Position numbers and translations under genes: made by a program
Shown: piece after piece, positions 27,720-37,781 of the stretch
How positions within the stretch are numbered: the stretch's first letter is position 1
How the letters are laid out: the number at the start of each line of letters is the position of its first letter
NCBI GenBank assembly: GCA_030429205.1
Contig: JAUICZ010000001.1
Coordinates: forward strand, 124,001-188,000
Reading direction: 5' to 3'
Length of the DNA: 64,000 nucleotides
Source of the DNA: Bacteroidia bacterium
GTDB taxonomy: Bacteria; Bacteroidota; Bacteroidia; Chitinophagales; Chitinophagaceae
Notes under the pieces: generated by a model
Seen by the model: only the letters and a program-made list of their open reading frames with translations
Databases searched by the model: none
Told to the model about the DNA's origin: nothing

Positions 27720-28823
27720 TTAACGCATAATGCGCAGCGAAATGGTGTGTACACCATTGTTTGGACGACGAGTTGGTCTGTAAGAGTAGTCTACCCCAAG
27801 TGTTGGACCTGTTTCTCCTACCTGATATTGTACAGTAGCGCCAGCGCTTAAACCGGTATAGAAGGTGGTGCTTTCTGCCGCGTCACCTATTTTCTTTTCG
27901 TGTCTGTATCCGGCACGAACCATAAACATCTCTTGATAACCATACTCAACACCTAAACCAAAATAGTCGTTGTTGAAAGAGTTAGAGGTAAAACTACCCA
28001 TAACTGTTAAGCGATGTTGCAATTCAGTAGACGCCTGGCTTTGAACGTCTTCAGGTCTTACTTTATTTTTATCAAGATAAAAATCATAAGCAGCACCTAA
28101 GTTCAAGTAAGTCGGCATCTCAAATTGCTCTGAAGGTATCGATCTGTTAAGAGTATAAGTTTCATCTTCAGGAGCTTCTGAGTTAATAGAGAAACCACTT
28201 CCACTAAACCTCATACCTGTACCAACGTTACGTAAGGTAATACCAAAGTGGAAGTTATCATCTTCACCGGTTACATATTGTATACCCGCCTCGAAAGCTG
28301 CTCCACTAGCCTTTATATCAGAAATTTGCTCTGATATAAATGTTACACCAACACCGGCATGTATGCTATGAGAAAACTCTTTCGCAAAGCCTACATTGGC
28401 ATTGAAAAACTGTGGAGTATATGTACCCTGACCACCTTCGGGGTTGTTAAAGTCTGTGATAGTAATTTCACCAAAGCTCATAGCCATGATGTTTACACCC
28501 AGAACACCTACATCGCCTAAACGTTGCATGAAACCAAGGTTGTTAACACCAACACCAGACCCACTCAAATACATTTGGTGAGCAAAGCCTATTTGTGTTT
28601 TATAATCACCAACAGACATTCCTGCAATGTTAGTTTTAAGTGCGTCTATACCCTTAACGTTTGCGGTATTCATACCAAAAACACCTGTGCTTTGCCCCCA
28701 GGGGTTTATTAAAAGTTCAGTTGCACCTGCCTGCCCTGTTCTGTCTTTGTTACCTGCAATAGCTGTTACAGACATTGCCAAACCACAAATAACTAAGGCT
28801 GCTTTGTTGTATAACTTTCTCAT
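27720..28823 (-). CDS. PorV/PorQ-family outer-membrane beta-barrel protein
   Basis: A 367-residue barrel with a signal peptide (MRKLYNKAALVICGLAMSVTAIAG). The N-terminus TGQAGATELLINPWGQSTGVFGMNTANVKGIDA and the alternating beta pattern match the PorV/FadL-like family of T9SS-linked barrels. The protein ends in THTISLRIMR with a penultimate strand typical of BAM substrates. PorV acts as a shuttle in attaching T9SS cargo. Here it is the last gene of an operon with a TonB receptor and a 1325-residue surface protein, so it may be a dedicated partner of that protein and not the general shuttle. Confidence 0.85.
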   Translation of the reverse strand: MRKLYNKAALVICGLAMSVTAIAGNKDRTGQAGATELLINPWGQSTGVFGMNTANVKGIDALKTNIAGMSVGDYKTQIGFAHQMYLSGSGVGVNNLGFMQRLGDVGVLGVNIMAMSFGEITITDFNNPEGGQGTYTPQFFNANVGFAKEFSHSIHAGVGVTFISEQISDIKASGAAFEAGIQYVTGEDDNFHFGITLRNVGTGMRFSGSGFSINSEAPEDETYTLNRSIPSEQFEMPTYLNLGAAYDFYLDKNKVRPEDVQSQASTELQHRLTVMGSFTSNSFNNDYFGLGVEYGYQEMFMVRAGYRHEKKIGDAAESTTFYTGLSAGATVQYQVGETGPTLGVDYSYRPTRRPNNGVHTISLRIMR

Positions 28824-28846
28824 AATTTTTCTTAAGCTATATTTTT

Positions 28847-28874
28847 ATGCAGGCCGGCTAAAGCCAACCTGCAT
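28847..28874 (-). promoter_or_regulatory. hairpin between the surface-protein gene and the PorV-like gene
   Basis: ATGCAGG (28847-28853) pairs with CCTGCAT (28868-28874), and inside it GGCT pairs with AGCC across an AA loop, with a small internal bulge. It sits in the 64-base gap within the operon. No strong U run follows, so attenuation or mRNA processing is more likely than full termination. Confidence 0.5.
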
Positions 28875-28887
28875 TGAATATTCATTT

Positions 28888-31800
28888 TTAGAAGTTTGTA
28901 ACGTCAATTGGTCTCATTGCACCGAACCAACGAATTACTTTCTCACCAATACCATCAGCATTTACATGTATCAAATACATACCACTGGCAATAGGCAAGC
29001 TTTTGCTGTTCCTTATATCCCAATCAATGTAAGATACATTTGCATCATCTTTCTCCAATCTGCGTATCAGAGAACCATCCAGAGAGTAGATACTAACTGT
29101 AGCTCTTTTTGGAAGATTAATGATCTTAACACGCGTGTCATATCTATTCTGCTCGTAACCTGTATAACCATAATATGGGTTAGGTACAGCATGCATTCTG
29201 TCTAGTAACGCTTGCTTATCAGCATCAGGATTAGCAGCAAGAGACCTTGGCTCTAAACCTTTTGTAGAGAACTCATACAATGGTAATCCACCATTCTTCA
29301 AAGTAGCACCATTAATGTCTGTCTTAAGAATAGTATATGGTCGTGTTACACGAATACGTATTCTAGTTTCATTAGGAATAAGACCAGCATCTAAAGACGT
29401 TAGCTTACTACCAATGGTAGCATTTAATAGAGGTATACCTACGTATGCAAAATCATTAAATCTGCTGTTTCTTACAAGAGGACTACTGTTACCCAACATT
29501 TCTCTAAAGGCGGCACATGAATCATATCTATGGTTCTCAATATAAACTGTGTGCTTACCACCAAATACGATACTGATAGAACCATTAGGGCCACCGGTTG
29601 TACCTGTATATGCAGCAGTAGATGTCGGATTCCAAATCATGTCCCCACCATTATGGTCTTTCAACCAAGAATCTTCACCGAAGTATATATTCAAACGCTC
29701 ACCAGTCTCTTGGTTAACAGCATAACCAGGGAACCAAGAGTAACCTGTATCATTTGCAGTCTTAGAATATACAGGTCTTCCTGCGTCATCAGTTTCCATA
29801 TTCCAGCTAGCATGAGACCTGATAGCAAATTTAGATACCTGACCTTCAGCCAAAGATTTATCATCTTGCATTTCAAGAACTAATGATCTTGTCCATTTAG
29901 ACTTATCAGACGTGAATACGATATCGACACTAGGAATCTTATTGATATTTACATTATTAGAATTAAATGTTACACCAAAACCGCACTCTGCAGAATTCTC
30001 ATCAGATGCCAATCCATAAGGTGCCCATGTACCTGAAGTGGTAGATAGGTTATCCAATAAAGCTTCATATACCTGATCAACTGTATCCTGACGCTTATCA
30101 TTCCAGTTACACATAGTGCTGGTATCAGAAGTATTACCACTACGTATCCAGTTGAAATAAGATCTTGCTTCCTGATCCGGAACACCTGATAACCATGGGT
30201 TTGTCGGATCTGCAAAAGTAATGTTAGATTCAATCAAACCATTACCTAAATCTTGGTTACCATCGTTTGGTCTAAGTGTTTGAGATGCATTTACAGAGAT
30301 ACCTTGTGTCTCTATGATCTGCTCATTATCTACTGATAGATTTCTTTCACTATATATAGTTTGACCTGTAGTTACATTAACAAGTTTCCATCTACTAGCC
30401 GTGTCTACTAAACCACGAGCCGTATCAGTGCTTAACGGACCTTCTAGGTATAGTTGATAATCTGCAGCTTTGATCTTGATAGGATCAATAACCTTAACAT
30501 CTACAGGACCTGCATTACGTACATAAGTAGGATTCAAGCTTTGGTGTATCAACCTTCCCGGGTTGTTAATATCAGCAACACCATTCAAGGCTTCGTCCTC
30601 AGACTCTTGATCCATTGATATACTAGAACCACCATTACCGGTACCTTCAATTCTCTTAACTACAATACCATCTCCGTAATCTGAGTTTAATACTGTACCC
30701 ATATCTCCGTTAGATGGGTTAGGAATAGCAGATACAATTTGTATTGCACCACCACCTGCAGATTTAGAGCTCTCTATATATGCCTGATCTTGAGTAGAAT
30801 CCGGACGGTTGTTCTGGAACTTTGCAAAATCGTTGTGTGCATATGCTACTGCTACAAAGTAGTAGTTTTTGTAGTTAACAAGACGTTTCTCTTCTGTCTT
30901 TGCAAACTGATCAATTGTAATTTCAAAACTGTGGCGTATACCACTATCCGCTCCTTTTACCTTTACTGCAGGTACAAATGTAGAGTCACTTACGTCAGTT
31001 CTTCTTTCGTAGTTAACTATAGTTCCTATACCGTTTTTGATATCACATTGGAAAACTTCCTGAGCAACTGTATTATCTACTTCACCATCATCTCCAAATA
31101 TCTGTGCTGCTGTTACGAAACGATCTTTTAATTGGAATACACGATAACCTTCAAATTTATAAAGAGAATCACTAGATAGCTTTGATGCCTTAATAGAAGC
31201 TACTCTATATTTTTGAGCTGTATCATATCCGTAACGCTCCTGGTAGTTATTACTAGAAGAATCATTTACCAGATAGAATACTAATTTTCTATTTAACTCT
31301 CTTACAACTAATCTTGGCGCTTGAGGACCTTCAATCGTTTCGAAGTTATTATCGAATAGAGATTGTGCAAGGTCATCAGCTATTCTGATCTTAGTATAAG
31401 AGGTGTTAGGACAACCACCAACATCAGATACCCATACAGCACCGATAGTAATGTCATTTACTACACCCGGATCTAACCTGAACGGACCAGAAGAGTGAAC
31501 AAAACGTCTGTCACCAACCGGGTTGTTACAAGTACACTCAGACCACTCTGCTTTATTTCCGGGATCTCCCGTAAATACAAATGGTACTACCGGACCGTCA
31601 CCATATGCGGTTGAAGGTGTATTAGGACCTTTAAAGTCATTACTAAAACGCTGACCGTTTCTGATAGAACCAGTCATGTAGTTATATATCTGAATACCGT
31701 TACTAGGGTTACCGATGATCGTACCATCATTATTATAGTACGTAAACGCGGTCATCCCTAATTCCGTTTCTACGATCTGTCCATTTACAGAATCTCTTTT

Positions 31801-32865
31801 GATAGGTCCTTTAAAATAATCGACACCTACCATTGGTATTTTATCACCATAGCTATTTACCTGTCCTGTACCATCTACACTCACACCATTGTATAGAATA
31901 CCAAGATCTCTTGATGTATCACAACCGATATAGTCATCTCTGTAATACCCTAAATCCGCATCTGTCCAAGTAGAGATATATGTACTATCTAAGCTAAGGC
32001 TACCTCTGTTGATTAAGCGATAATTATAGAAAGATGCATCGTTTAAGAAGTCTTTGGTAGAATATGCAAATGCACTTGCTTGAACCTCAACTCCAATACC
32101 TTCTGTATTAGACTGGTTCTTTACATTACCCTTATCGTTAAATACCCACCAAATATATTGGTCACCATTGATGTCCGGGTAATCACCAGCTTCAGGATCA
32201 TACTTATCATCGTTATCAACATCAACAAACGGTGCATAATCTAAATCAGCATATAAGTTCAAAGGACTTTGGTTACGACCTACGGCACCGCCGCCATCAG
32301 CAGCACCATTACCTTTCGCAGGCCATTGGAAAATTGCCTCGTACTCAGAGTCACCCTTTACAGAAGCTTTTGATTCTAAATCCTTGAATTTGTTGATTGT
32401 TTCTGCATTGATCTTCCAGAAACGGTCCCATTCAGAACAATCAGTTTCAGTGATCTCTGCTGTAGCCGGATCAAGAGGACCAGGCCAATAGTCATTACCG
32501 CTCTGACGATACGTTTGCGCAGCTACTTTTAGCTGTTGTTGCTCATCGTATCCACCAATCCAAACAGAACCGGCAAATAAAGCGTTTTTACGAGAACCTT
32601 TTGGCACTTCGTAACGCGCTTCTGAGGTACCATTATCCCACCACATGTCACCACCAGTCATCAACCTTGCTCTAACATTATTTATGTCAAGGTCAATAGA
32701 TCCTTCAGCGGGTTTACATGATGCAGTTGTTTTTAGCTGACCTCTTTTCATACCCGCTTTTTTAGCAGGGTTTACATCGGGCCTTGCAAAAGCTAATGTA
32801 GAACACATTAGGCCTCCTGCCACCATCAACAACGCAATTCCTATCTTGTTATTTTTCATCATCAT
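28888..32865 (-). CDS. large secreted surface protein with C-terminal T9SS/FlgD-like domain
   Basis: A 1325-residue protein. It begins with three tandem ATG codons and a signal peptide ending near SALA-like LAFA. The body is beta-rich and Asp/Asn-rich, with repeated DNDDKYDPEAGDYP-type stretches. The end (MHAVPNPYYGYTGYEQNRYDTRVKI ... SGMYLIHVNADG) is a FlgD/T9SS-type C-terminal domain, so it is probably exported by T9SS and kept at the surface. No catalytic domain was recognised. It lies between a TonB receptor gene and a PorV-like gene in one operon, a recurrent arrangement in Bacteroidota whose job is not known to me. Confidence 0.82.
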   Translation of the reverse strand: MMMKNNKIGIALLMVAGGLMCSTLAFARPDVNPAKKAGMKRGQLKTTASCKPAEGSIDLDINNVRARLMTGGDMWWDNGTSEARYEVPKGSRKNALFAGSVWIGGYDEQQQLKVAAQTYRQSGNDYWPGPLDPATAEITETDCSEWDRFWKINAETINKFKDLESKASVKGDSEYEAIFQWPAKGNGAADGGGAVGRNQSPLNLYADLDYAPFVDVDNDDKYDPEAGDYPDINGDQYIWWVFNDKGNVKNQSNTEGIGVEVQASAFAYSTKDFLNDASFYNYRLINRGSLSLDSTYISTWTDADLGYYRDDYIGCDTSRDLGILYNGVSVDGTGQVNSYGDKIPMVGVDYFKGPIKRDSVNGQIVETELGMTAFTYYNNDGTIIGNPSNGIQIYNYMTGSIRNGQRFSNDFKGPNTPSTAYGDGPVVPFVFTGDPGNKAEWSECTCNNPVGDRRFVHSSGPFRLDPGVVNDITIGAVWVSDVGGCPNTSYTKIRIADDLAQSLFDNNFETIEGPQAPRLVVRELNRKLVFYLVNDSSSNNYQERYGYDTAQKYRVASIKASKLSSDSLYKFEGYRVFQLKDRFVTAAQIFGDDGEVDNTVAQEVFQCDIKNGIGTIVNYERRTDVSDSTFVPAVKVKGADSGIRHSFEITIDQFAKTEEKRLVNYKNYYFVAVAYAHNDFAKFQNNRPDSTQDQAYIESSKSAGGGAIQIVSAIPNPSNGDMGTVLNSDYGDGIVVKRIEGTGNGGSSISMDQESEDEALNGVADINNPGRLIHQSLNPTYVRNAGPVDVKVIDPIKIKAADYQLYLEGPLSTDTARGLVDTASRWKLVNVTTGQTIYSERNLSVDNEQIIETQGISVNASQTLRPNDGNQDLGNGLIESNITFADPTNPWLSGVPDQEARSYFNWIRSGNTSDTSTMCNWNDKRQDTVDQVYEALLDNLSTTSGTWAPYGLASDENSAECGFGVTFNSNNVNINKIPSVDIVFTSDKSKWTRSLVLEMQDDKSLAEGQVSKFAIRSHASWNMETDDAGRPVYSKTANDTGYSWFPGYAVNQETGERLNIYFGEDSWLKDHNGGDMIWNPTSTAAYTGTTGGPNGSISIVFGGKHTVYIENHRYDSCAAFREMLGNSSPLVRNSRFNDFAYVGIPLLNATIGSKLTSLDAGLIPNETRIRIRVTRPYTILKTDINGATLKNGGLPLYEFSTKGLEPRSLAANPDADKQALLDRMHAVPNPYYGYTGYEQNRYDTRVKIINLPKRATVSIYSLDGSLIRRLEKDDANVSYIDWDIRNSKSLPIASGMYLIHVNADGIGEKVIRWFGAMRPIDVTNF

Positions 32866-32900
32866 AACTTAATTAAGTTATATATATTGAATAATTTTTA

Positions 32901-35900
32901 TTAAAAATTAAAGCCTAAACCAACGTTTATCCTTCTAGGAAGGTTAATAGACGAACCGTTTATCAATGCAGCTGAATACAAGTCAACATACGACTGCTGA
33001 ATGAATTGGTTTTGAGTAAACTGTCTACCTTGAGGAGATATTAAATATCCGTTATCATCAGGTCTTCCTGTATAACCATTAACACCAAGTATATCACGAG
33101 TGTTCAATAAGTTAGTAACCAATACAAACGCATTCACAAAGTATTGTCTGCGAGGTCTCATACCAGCTTCTTCTTTTTTCTTACCAAACCTAACCATGAA
33201 GCTCTTATCAACTTTTAGGTCAACCATGTAGTGCCAAGCTAAACGAGAACCGGCAACCTGACCATCTATCGTATTAGCAATAGGTGTTGGTTGAGTATAT
33301 CTTGTATAAGGCTCTCCACTTCTTGTTCTGAATACAAGGTTAGCACCAGCTCTCTCTAAGATGTGTTTACCTGCAACAACCGGGCCCTCACCCTCAGAAT
33401 AACGATAGTCTAACGTAGTAACTATATTATGACGAACATCTGTGTTAAGCGGGAATGTTGTACGAATGTTTGGCAAACCTGCACTAATGAAACCAGACAA
33501 TAGACCAGGAGCACTTGGGTTACCTGTACTGGAAACACCAGATGTTGTTCCTGAACCTGTACCACTTGAGAACTGTAATGTATATGCTAAATCAATTTTA
33601 AGCTTACGTGTACGACGCATATCATATCTCAATGTCAAACCTTTCGTAGTTGAGAAGTCACGGTTACCGTAAGTGTAATATGTTGCAGGCCATGCATATA
33701 GATATGGACGAACCTGAATCATGTCTTTACGCTCTTTATAGAAACCGGCGATTGTAATAGCCGAACGCTTAGTTAGCTTTTGTTTGAAACCTACTTCATA
33801 ATCAAACATTTTCTCAGGCTTCAAATTCGGGTTGTTGATGGTACCACCTTGTCTTGCTGTTAAGAAATAGTAAGAAGATGCCGGAGTAAATACATTTGAT
33901 TTTGGTCTTTGAACGATCACATCGTAGTGCGCATAGAATAATGCTACATCAGATACGGGGAAACTGAATTTGATACGTGGCATCACGTTGATCTGTGGTT
34001 TGTAATCCGTGAATGAAGTATTCGGATCAAAAGTACTATCCGTAATACGTACATCATTATCAACCAAATATGGCTGAGGATCTCTACCACCACTGTATTG
34101 CTTCAATGCTGTTGGATCTTGTATTAACTTACCATATGGATCGTACCAATCGTCACCATCACGATAACCGATAATTGATGGAGAAGCAGACTCATTGTTG
34201 TTTACATATACAACATAATCGTCACCAATATTTTCAGGATGCGCACCACCTTCAGTAAAGTTATTTTTAACCGCACCAAGATTTTTAGCGTCTCCAAGTG
34301 TATTAACCGCATATAAAGAATATGGATCTTTCAACACTTTGGTATTTGCATCAAAACGTTCAACACGTACACCTATGTTAAATGAGATGTCTTTGAAATC
34401 GAATTTATCCTGGATATAACCGGCTAAGTAGTTCGGACGGAAAGAACCTATATCACGAGTGTAATTACCATTGTCATCTTTCTTAGTGAAGAAGTCGTTG
34501 AAGTTAACCTGACCAGTTTGTTTCTTACCATAAACATCATAACCATAGTAGCTTACAAAACCGTTACCACTATTCAATAGCTCATCAGCAGAGAACATTT
34601 CCAACTCGTATACAGATGGATCTAAACCGTCAATATTTACATAATCGGTAGAGCTAGCACCTATTTTATTTCTAAGGTTTTTAGCAAAATTTGTTTCTAT
34701 ACCCGATACAGTATTGTTATATAATATAGTATCTGTTGGCGAGATCAAAACACCGTTTAATCCCCCCACTTCGTTCTTAGTATACTGTTGTCCATCTTTA
34801 ATAAACACAGGATTACCATAATCAAGACCAATATGATCGTTTGCCAACTGACGCATGTACTGCCAAATACCACCTGTACCACCGGCAGCACCTACTCCAT
34901 ACCCCCTCTCTGTACGTTGTTGATAATATAAACCGAACTCTATTGAGTGCCTTGTTTTACCAGGCTGTAAATCGAACGATGCATCTACTGATATTGCATA
35001 CTGGCTAACATCTGCATAGTTAAAACCTGTTTGCGTTGTACCTACGTTATTAAAAAGCCCGTAAATACTACCCGGAGTCTGACCATTTGTCAAACCACCT
35101 TGTGCACGTATCTGATCTACTGTTTGAGGTAATAAATCTCCTCTTGAATTATAAAACTGTGTAGTATAGTTTGCTAATAATGGGTTCAACTCAGAACGCT
35201 CAAAAGTTGTTTGAACAGGCAATCTGTCTACCAACAACCTTGTCGCAAAAATACCAGTTACGCTATCCGTACTTGGAACATAGATACTAGCATAATCAGT
35301 ATTAAACTTACCTATGTAACCATAATTGAATAAATTACGTTTGTGATCAGGATGCTCAGTGCTCTGATATTCCCTTTGGTAATCTACCTGAAGTGTATAG
35401 AACGCATTACTAATGATCGACTTTGTAGTAGCTTCATCTTCTTCGCCAGGCATTGTCTGGTTTGCTTTTCTAAAGCTTTGTTGTAACCTTACATAACCAC
35501 GACCAGTGTAGTTATTAACTATACCATTTGCCTCAGGAGATGCAAATGCTCTACCGCTAGAATAACTCTTATATCTTTGATAGTTAAATGTACCGCCTGC
35601 GCTAAGAGTTAAACCATCAGCCAACTGAAAATCTAATCTACCATTAAGACGACCTTCTAATACGTCTGCATTTGGTCTTTTCTTTTCTATATGTATATCA
35701 TTACCTGTTATAGTCTCACCTCTGTTTCTGAAAACAGACCCTCCGGATTGTACAGGCACTGCTATAAGTGGGTTTGCTTTAATTTCTTCTACCTTATCGT
35801 CATTCAATACATATGTACCATGATACCTCGGACTTCTGTCCTCGTCATACCAAAAATCACCCCCAAGGAAGAAACCAATGATCGGCTTTTTCCTGAAAGT

Positions 35901-36722
35901 ACTATCTGCACCCCATACTTTTTTACTCCATAACGGACCAGAAAGGTTAAAGTTTGCAAGATTGTGACCGTAACCATCTACAGAACGCTCTAACAACACA
36001 CTACCGCGCATTTTGTTAGAGATACTCTTAGACGTGATTGTAATTACACCACCCAATGCATCACCATATTTCGCAGGAAGACCTGATGTAATCACCTCCA
36101 TCTGGCCTATAGCACCTTGAGAAAGGTTAATACCTCTACCACCATATACCTGTACACCATCAATTATATATAGTGTACCATTTCCGCGGGCACCACCTAT
36201 ACTTACTGCACCACCATCGGTAGCCGAAAGCACACCTGCAGTTGTGGCAACAGCTGTAGATGTATTACGCGTAGGAAGGCGCTCAATATCTTCACTTGTT
36301 TTAATTGTTGATGTTTGGTATTTATCAATTAGAGGCGGCTCATATCTTCTAACTTTCACTTTTACTTCAGTTAACACCTTAGACTCAGGAGTCATTTTAG
36401 CATTCACTTCAGTTTTACCACCTGGGCTTACAAGCACATCTAACACTCGCTCTTCGCTGTAACCTAGCGCCTTGATAGTAACTGTATACTGACCGGGAGC
36501 TAGTGGTTTAACTACATATTTACCATCGAAATCTGTAGGCGCACCACCTTTAACACCTGTTGCGTCAGAAACCTCAACTATCGCACCTGTCAGTGGTTCG
36601 CTTTTGTCGTCTGTAATCGTACCTAAAACCTCACCACTTGTACCTTGAGCGAAGCTTTCTACTGAAACAGCCGTGACTATCAACACTAGTATAAAGCGTA
36701 GTAAATTTGTCATATCCTGCAT
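32901..36722 (-). CDS. SusC-like TonB-dependent outer-membrane receptor
   Basis: A 1273-residue receptor. Signal peptide (TNLLRFILVLIVTAVSVESFAQ) is followed by a carboxypeptidase regulatory-like domain (about 30-115, GEVLGTITDDKSEPLTGAIVEV), a TonB plug (about 140-240, VSIGGARGNGTLYIIDGVQVYGG) and a barrel of roughly 1000 residues ending in INVGLGFNF. The upstream TTG at 36740 was rejected in favour of the ATG at 36722; the ATG at 36713 is also possible. No SusD gene is present. The partner genes encode a large surface protein and a PorV-like barrel, so this is not a classical polysaccharide-utilisation pair. The cargo is unknown. Confidence 0.9.
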   Translation of the reverse strand: MQDMTNLLRFILVLIVTAVSVESFAQGTSGEVLGTITDDKSEPLTGAIVEVSDATGVKGGAPTDFDGKYVVKPLAPGQYTVTIKALGYSEERVLDVLVSPGGKTEVNAKMTPESKVLTEVKVKVRRYEPPLIDKYQTSTIKTSEDIERLPTRNTSTAVATTAGVLSATDGGAVSIGGARGNGTLYIIDGVQVYGGRGINLSQGAIGQMEVITSGLPAKYGDALGGVITITSKSISNKMRGSVLLERSVDGYGHNLANFNLSGPLWSKKVWGADSTFRKKPIIGFFLGGDFWYDEDRSPRYHGTYVLNDDKVEEIKANPLIAVPVQSGGSVFRNRGETITGNDIHIEKKRPNADVLEGRLNGRLDFQLADGLTLSAGGTFNYQRYKSYSSGRAFASPEANGIVNNYTGRGYVRLQQSFRKANQTMPGEEDEATTKSIISNAFYTLQVDYQREYQSTEHPDHKRNLFNYGYIGKFNTDYASIYVPSTDSVTGIFATRLLVDRLPVQTTFERSELNPLLANYTTQFYNSRGDLLPQTVDQIRAQGGLTNGQTPGSIYGLFNNVGTTQTGFNYADVSQYAISVDASFDLQPGKTRHSIEFGLYYQQRTERGYGVGAAGGTGGIWQYMRQLANDHIGLDYGNPVFIKDGQQYTKNEVGGLNGVLISPTDTILYNNTVSGIETNFAKNLRNKIGASSTDYVNIDGLDPSVYELEMFSADELLNSGNGFVSYYGYDVYGKKQTGQVNFNDFFTKKDDNGNYTRDIGSFRPNYLAGYIQDKFDFKDISFNIGVRVERFDANTKVLKDPYSLYAVNTLGDAKNLGAVKNNFTEGGAHPENIGDDYVVYVNNNESASPSIIGYRDGDDWYDPYGKLIQDPTALKQYSGGRDPQPYLVDNDVRITDSTFDPNTSFTDYKPQINVMPRIKFSFPVSDVALFYAHYDVIVQRPKSNVFTPASSYYFLTARQGGTINNPNLKPEKMFDYEVGFKQKLTKRSAITIAGFYKERKDMIQVRPYLYAWPATYYTYGNRDFSTTKGLTLRYDMRRTRKLKIDLAYTLQFSSGTGSGTTSGVSSTGNPSAPGLLSGFISAGLPNIRTTFPLNTDVRHNIVTTLDYRYSEGEGPVVAGKHILERAGANLVFRTRSGEPYTRYTQPTPIANTIDGQVAGSRLAWHYMVDLKVDKSFMVRFGKKKEEAGMRPRRQYFVNAFVLVTNLLNTRDILGVNGYTGRPDDNGYLISPQGRQFTQNQFIQQSYVDLYSAALINGSSINLPRRINVGLGFNF

Positions 36723-36845
36723 TAAATAATTATTAACCAAATGAACGGTAAAGATAAAAATCTTTGTTAAAAGTAATACGCCAGATAATAATTTTTGTCA
36801 GCCTTTTGTTTGTTTTAAAGTTAATGACAATTAATGCCTTAGTTC

Positions 36846-37781
36846 TTACAACGCATTGACAATTCTATCTACCAGAATCTTACTCATTTTATAAAGCGCT
36901 TCAACGCTATATCCGGCTATATGGGAGGTAATAATCGTTTGAGGCATTTCAGCCATTTCCTGTAGGTTGTTTTTAGCCGTTTCGCTCATTTGGCTAATCG
37001 GCTCTTCTTCCCACACGTCAAGGCATACACCGGATATTTTGCCTGATTTCAGCCCTGCTAAAACAGCACTTGTTTTTACTACTTTCCCTCGCGAAGTATT
37101 GATTAAAACGAAAGGTTTTTTCATGTCATTTATCAAGCCTTCATTTACATATTCAAAAGTCTCATCCGTCAACGGAACATGAAAACTTATAATATCTGCT
37201 TTTTCAAAAATTTCTTCTAATGTATCGCACTCTTTTACATACGATGGTGAATTCCCTCTATTATATTTATCATATACTAATGTATGAACATCAAAACCGC
37301 TTAAAATTTTAGCAAACGCGCCTCCTGTATTTCCCAAACCAATAATACCTACGGTCTTATCTTCTAACTCTACTCCTCTATTCTCCTCTCGCTTCCAAAT
37401 GCCTGCTTTTACCTCATTATTGCTCTTGACAATCTTCTTATTCAACGCCAGCAACATACCCAAAGCATGCTCTGCTACTGCATTTCGATTACCTTCGGGG
37501 CTGCTGTAACAAGCAATTCCTTTACTTTTCGCATAGGGAACATCAATAATTTCCATACCAGAGCCCATTCTTCCTATGAATTTTAGTTTGGGTGCAATAT
37601 CTATAATCTCTTTATCTATCAGCAATCTTGTAGATGTCACTAAGCCTTCGCAACCTTTCAATAGTTCCATAGCCTCTTCCCTGCCTATCTTTTCTTGTAT
37701 ATGACATTGAAAACCATGCTCTTCCAGCGTTTCCACCAAAATGGGATGAACGGGTGCTGCAATCAGTGCTTTTTTGCTCAT
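36846..37781 (-). CDS. D-isomer-specific 2-hydroxyacid dehydrogenase
   Basis: A 311-residue NAD-dependent dehydrogenase of the SerA/D-lactate type. The nucleotide-binding signature is VGIIGLGNTGGAFAK, and the catalytic Arg (NTSRGKVV), Glu (DVWEEEP) and His (TSHIAGYS) are present. The substrate could be 3-phosphoglycerate or another 2-hydroxyacid; a C-terminal ACT domain is absent. Its start overlaps the rsmA stop by 4 bases, so it is translationally coupled to rsmA. Confidence 0.92.
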   Translation of the reverse strand: MSKKALIAAPVHPILVETLEEHGFQCHIQEKIGREEAMELLKGCEGLVTSTRLLIDKEIIDIAPKLKFIGRMGSGMEIIDVPYAKSKGIACYSSPEGNRNAVAEHALGMLLALNKKIVKSNNEVKAGIWKREENRGVELEDKTVGIIGLGNTGGAFAKILSGFDVHTLVYDKYNRGNSPSYVKECDTLEEIFEKADIISFHVPLTDETFEYVNEGLINDMKKPFVLINTSRGKVVKTSAVLAGLKSGKISGVCLDVWEEEPISQMSETAKNNLQEMAEMPQTIITSHIAGYSVEALYKMSKILVDRIVNAL

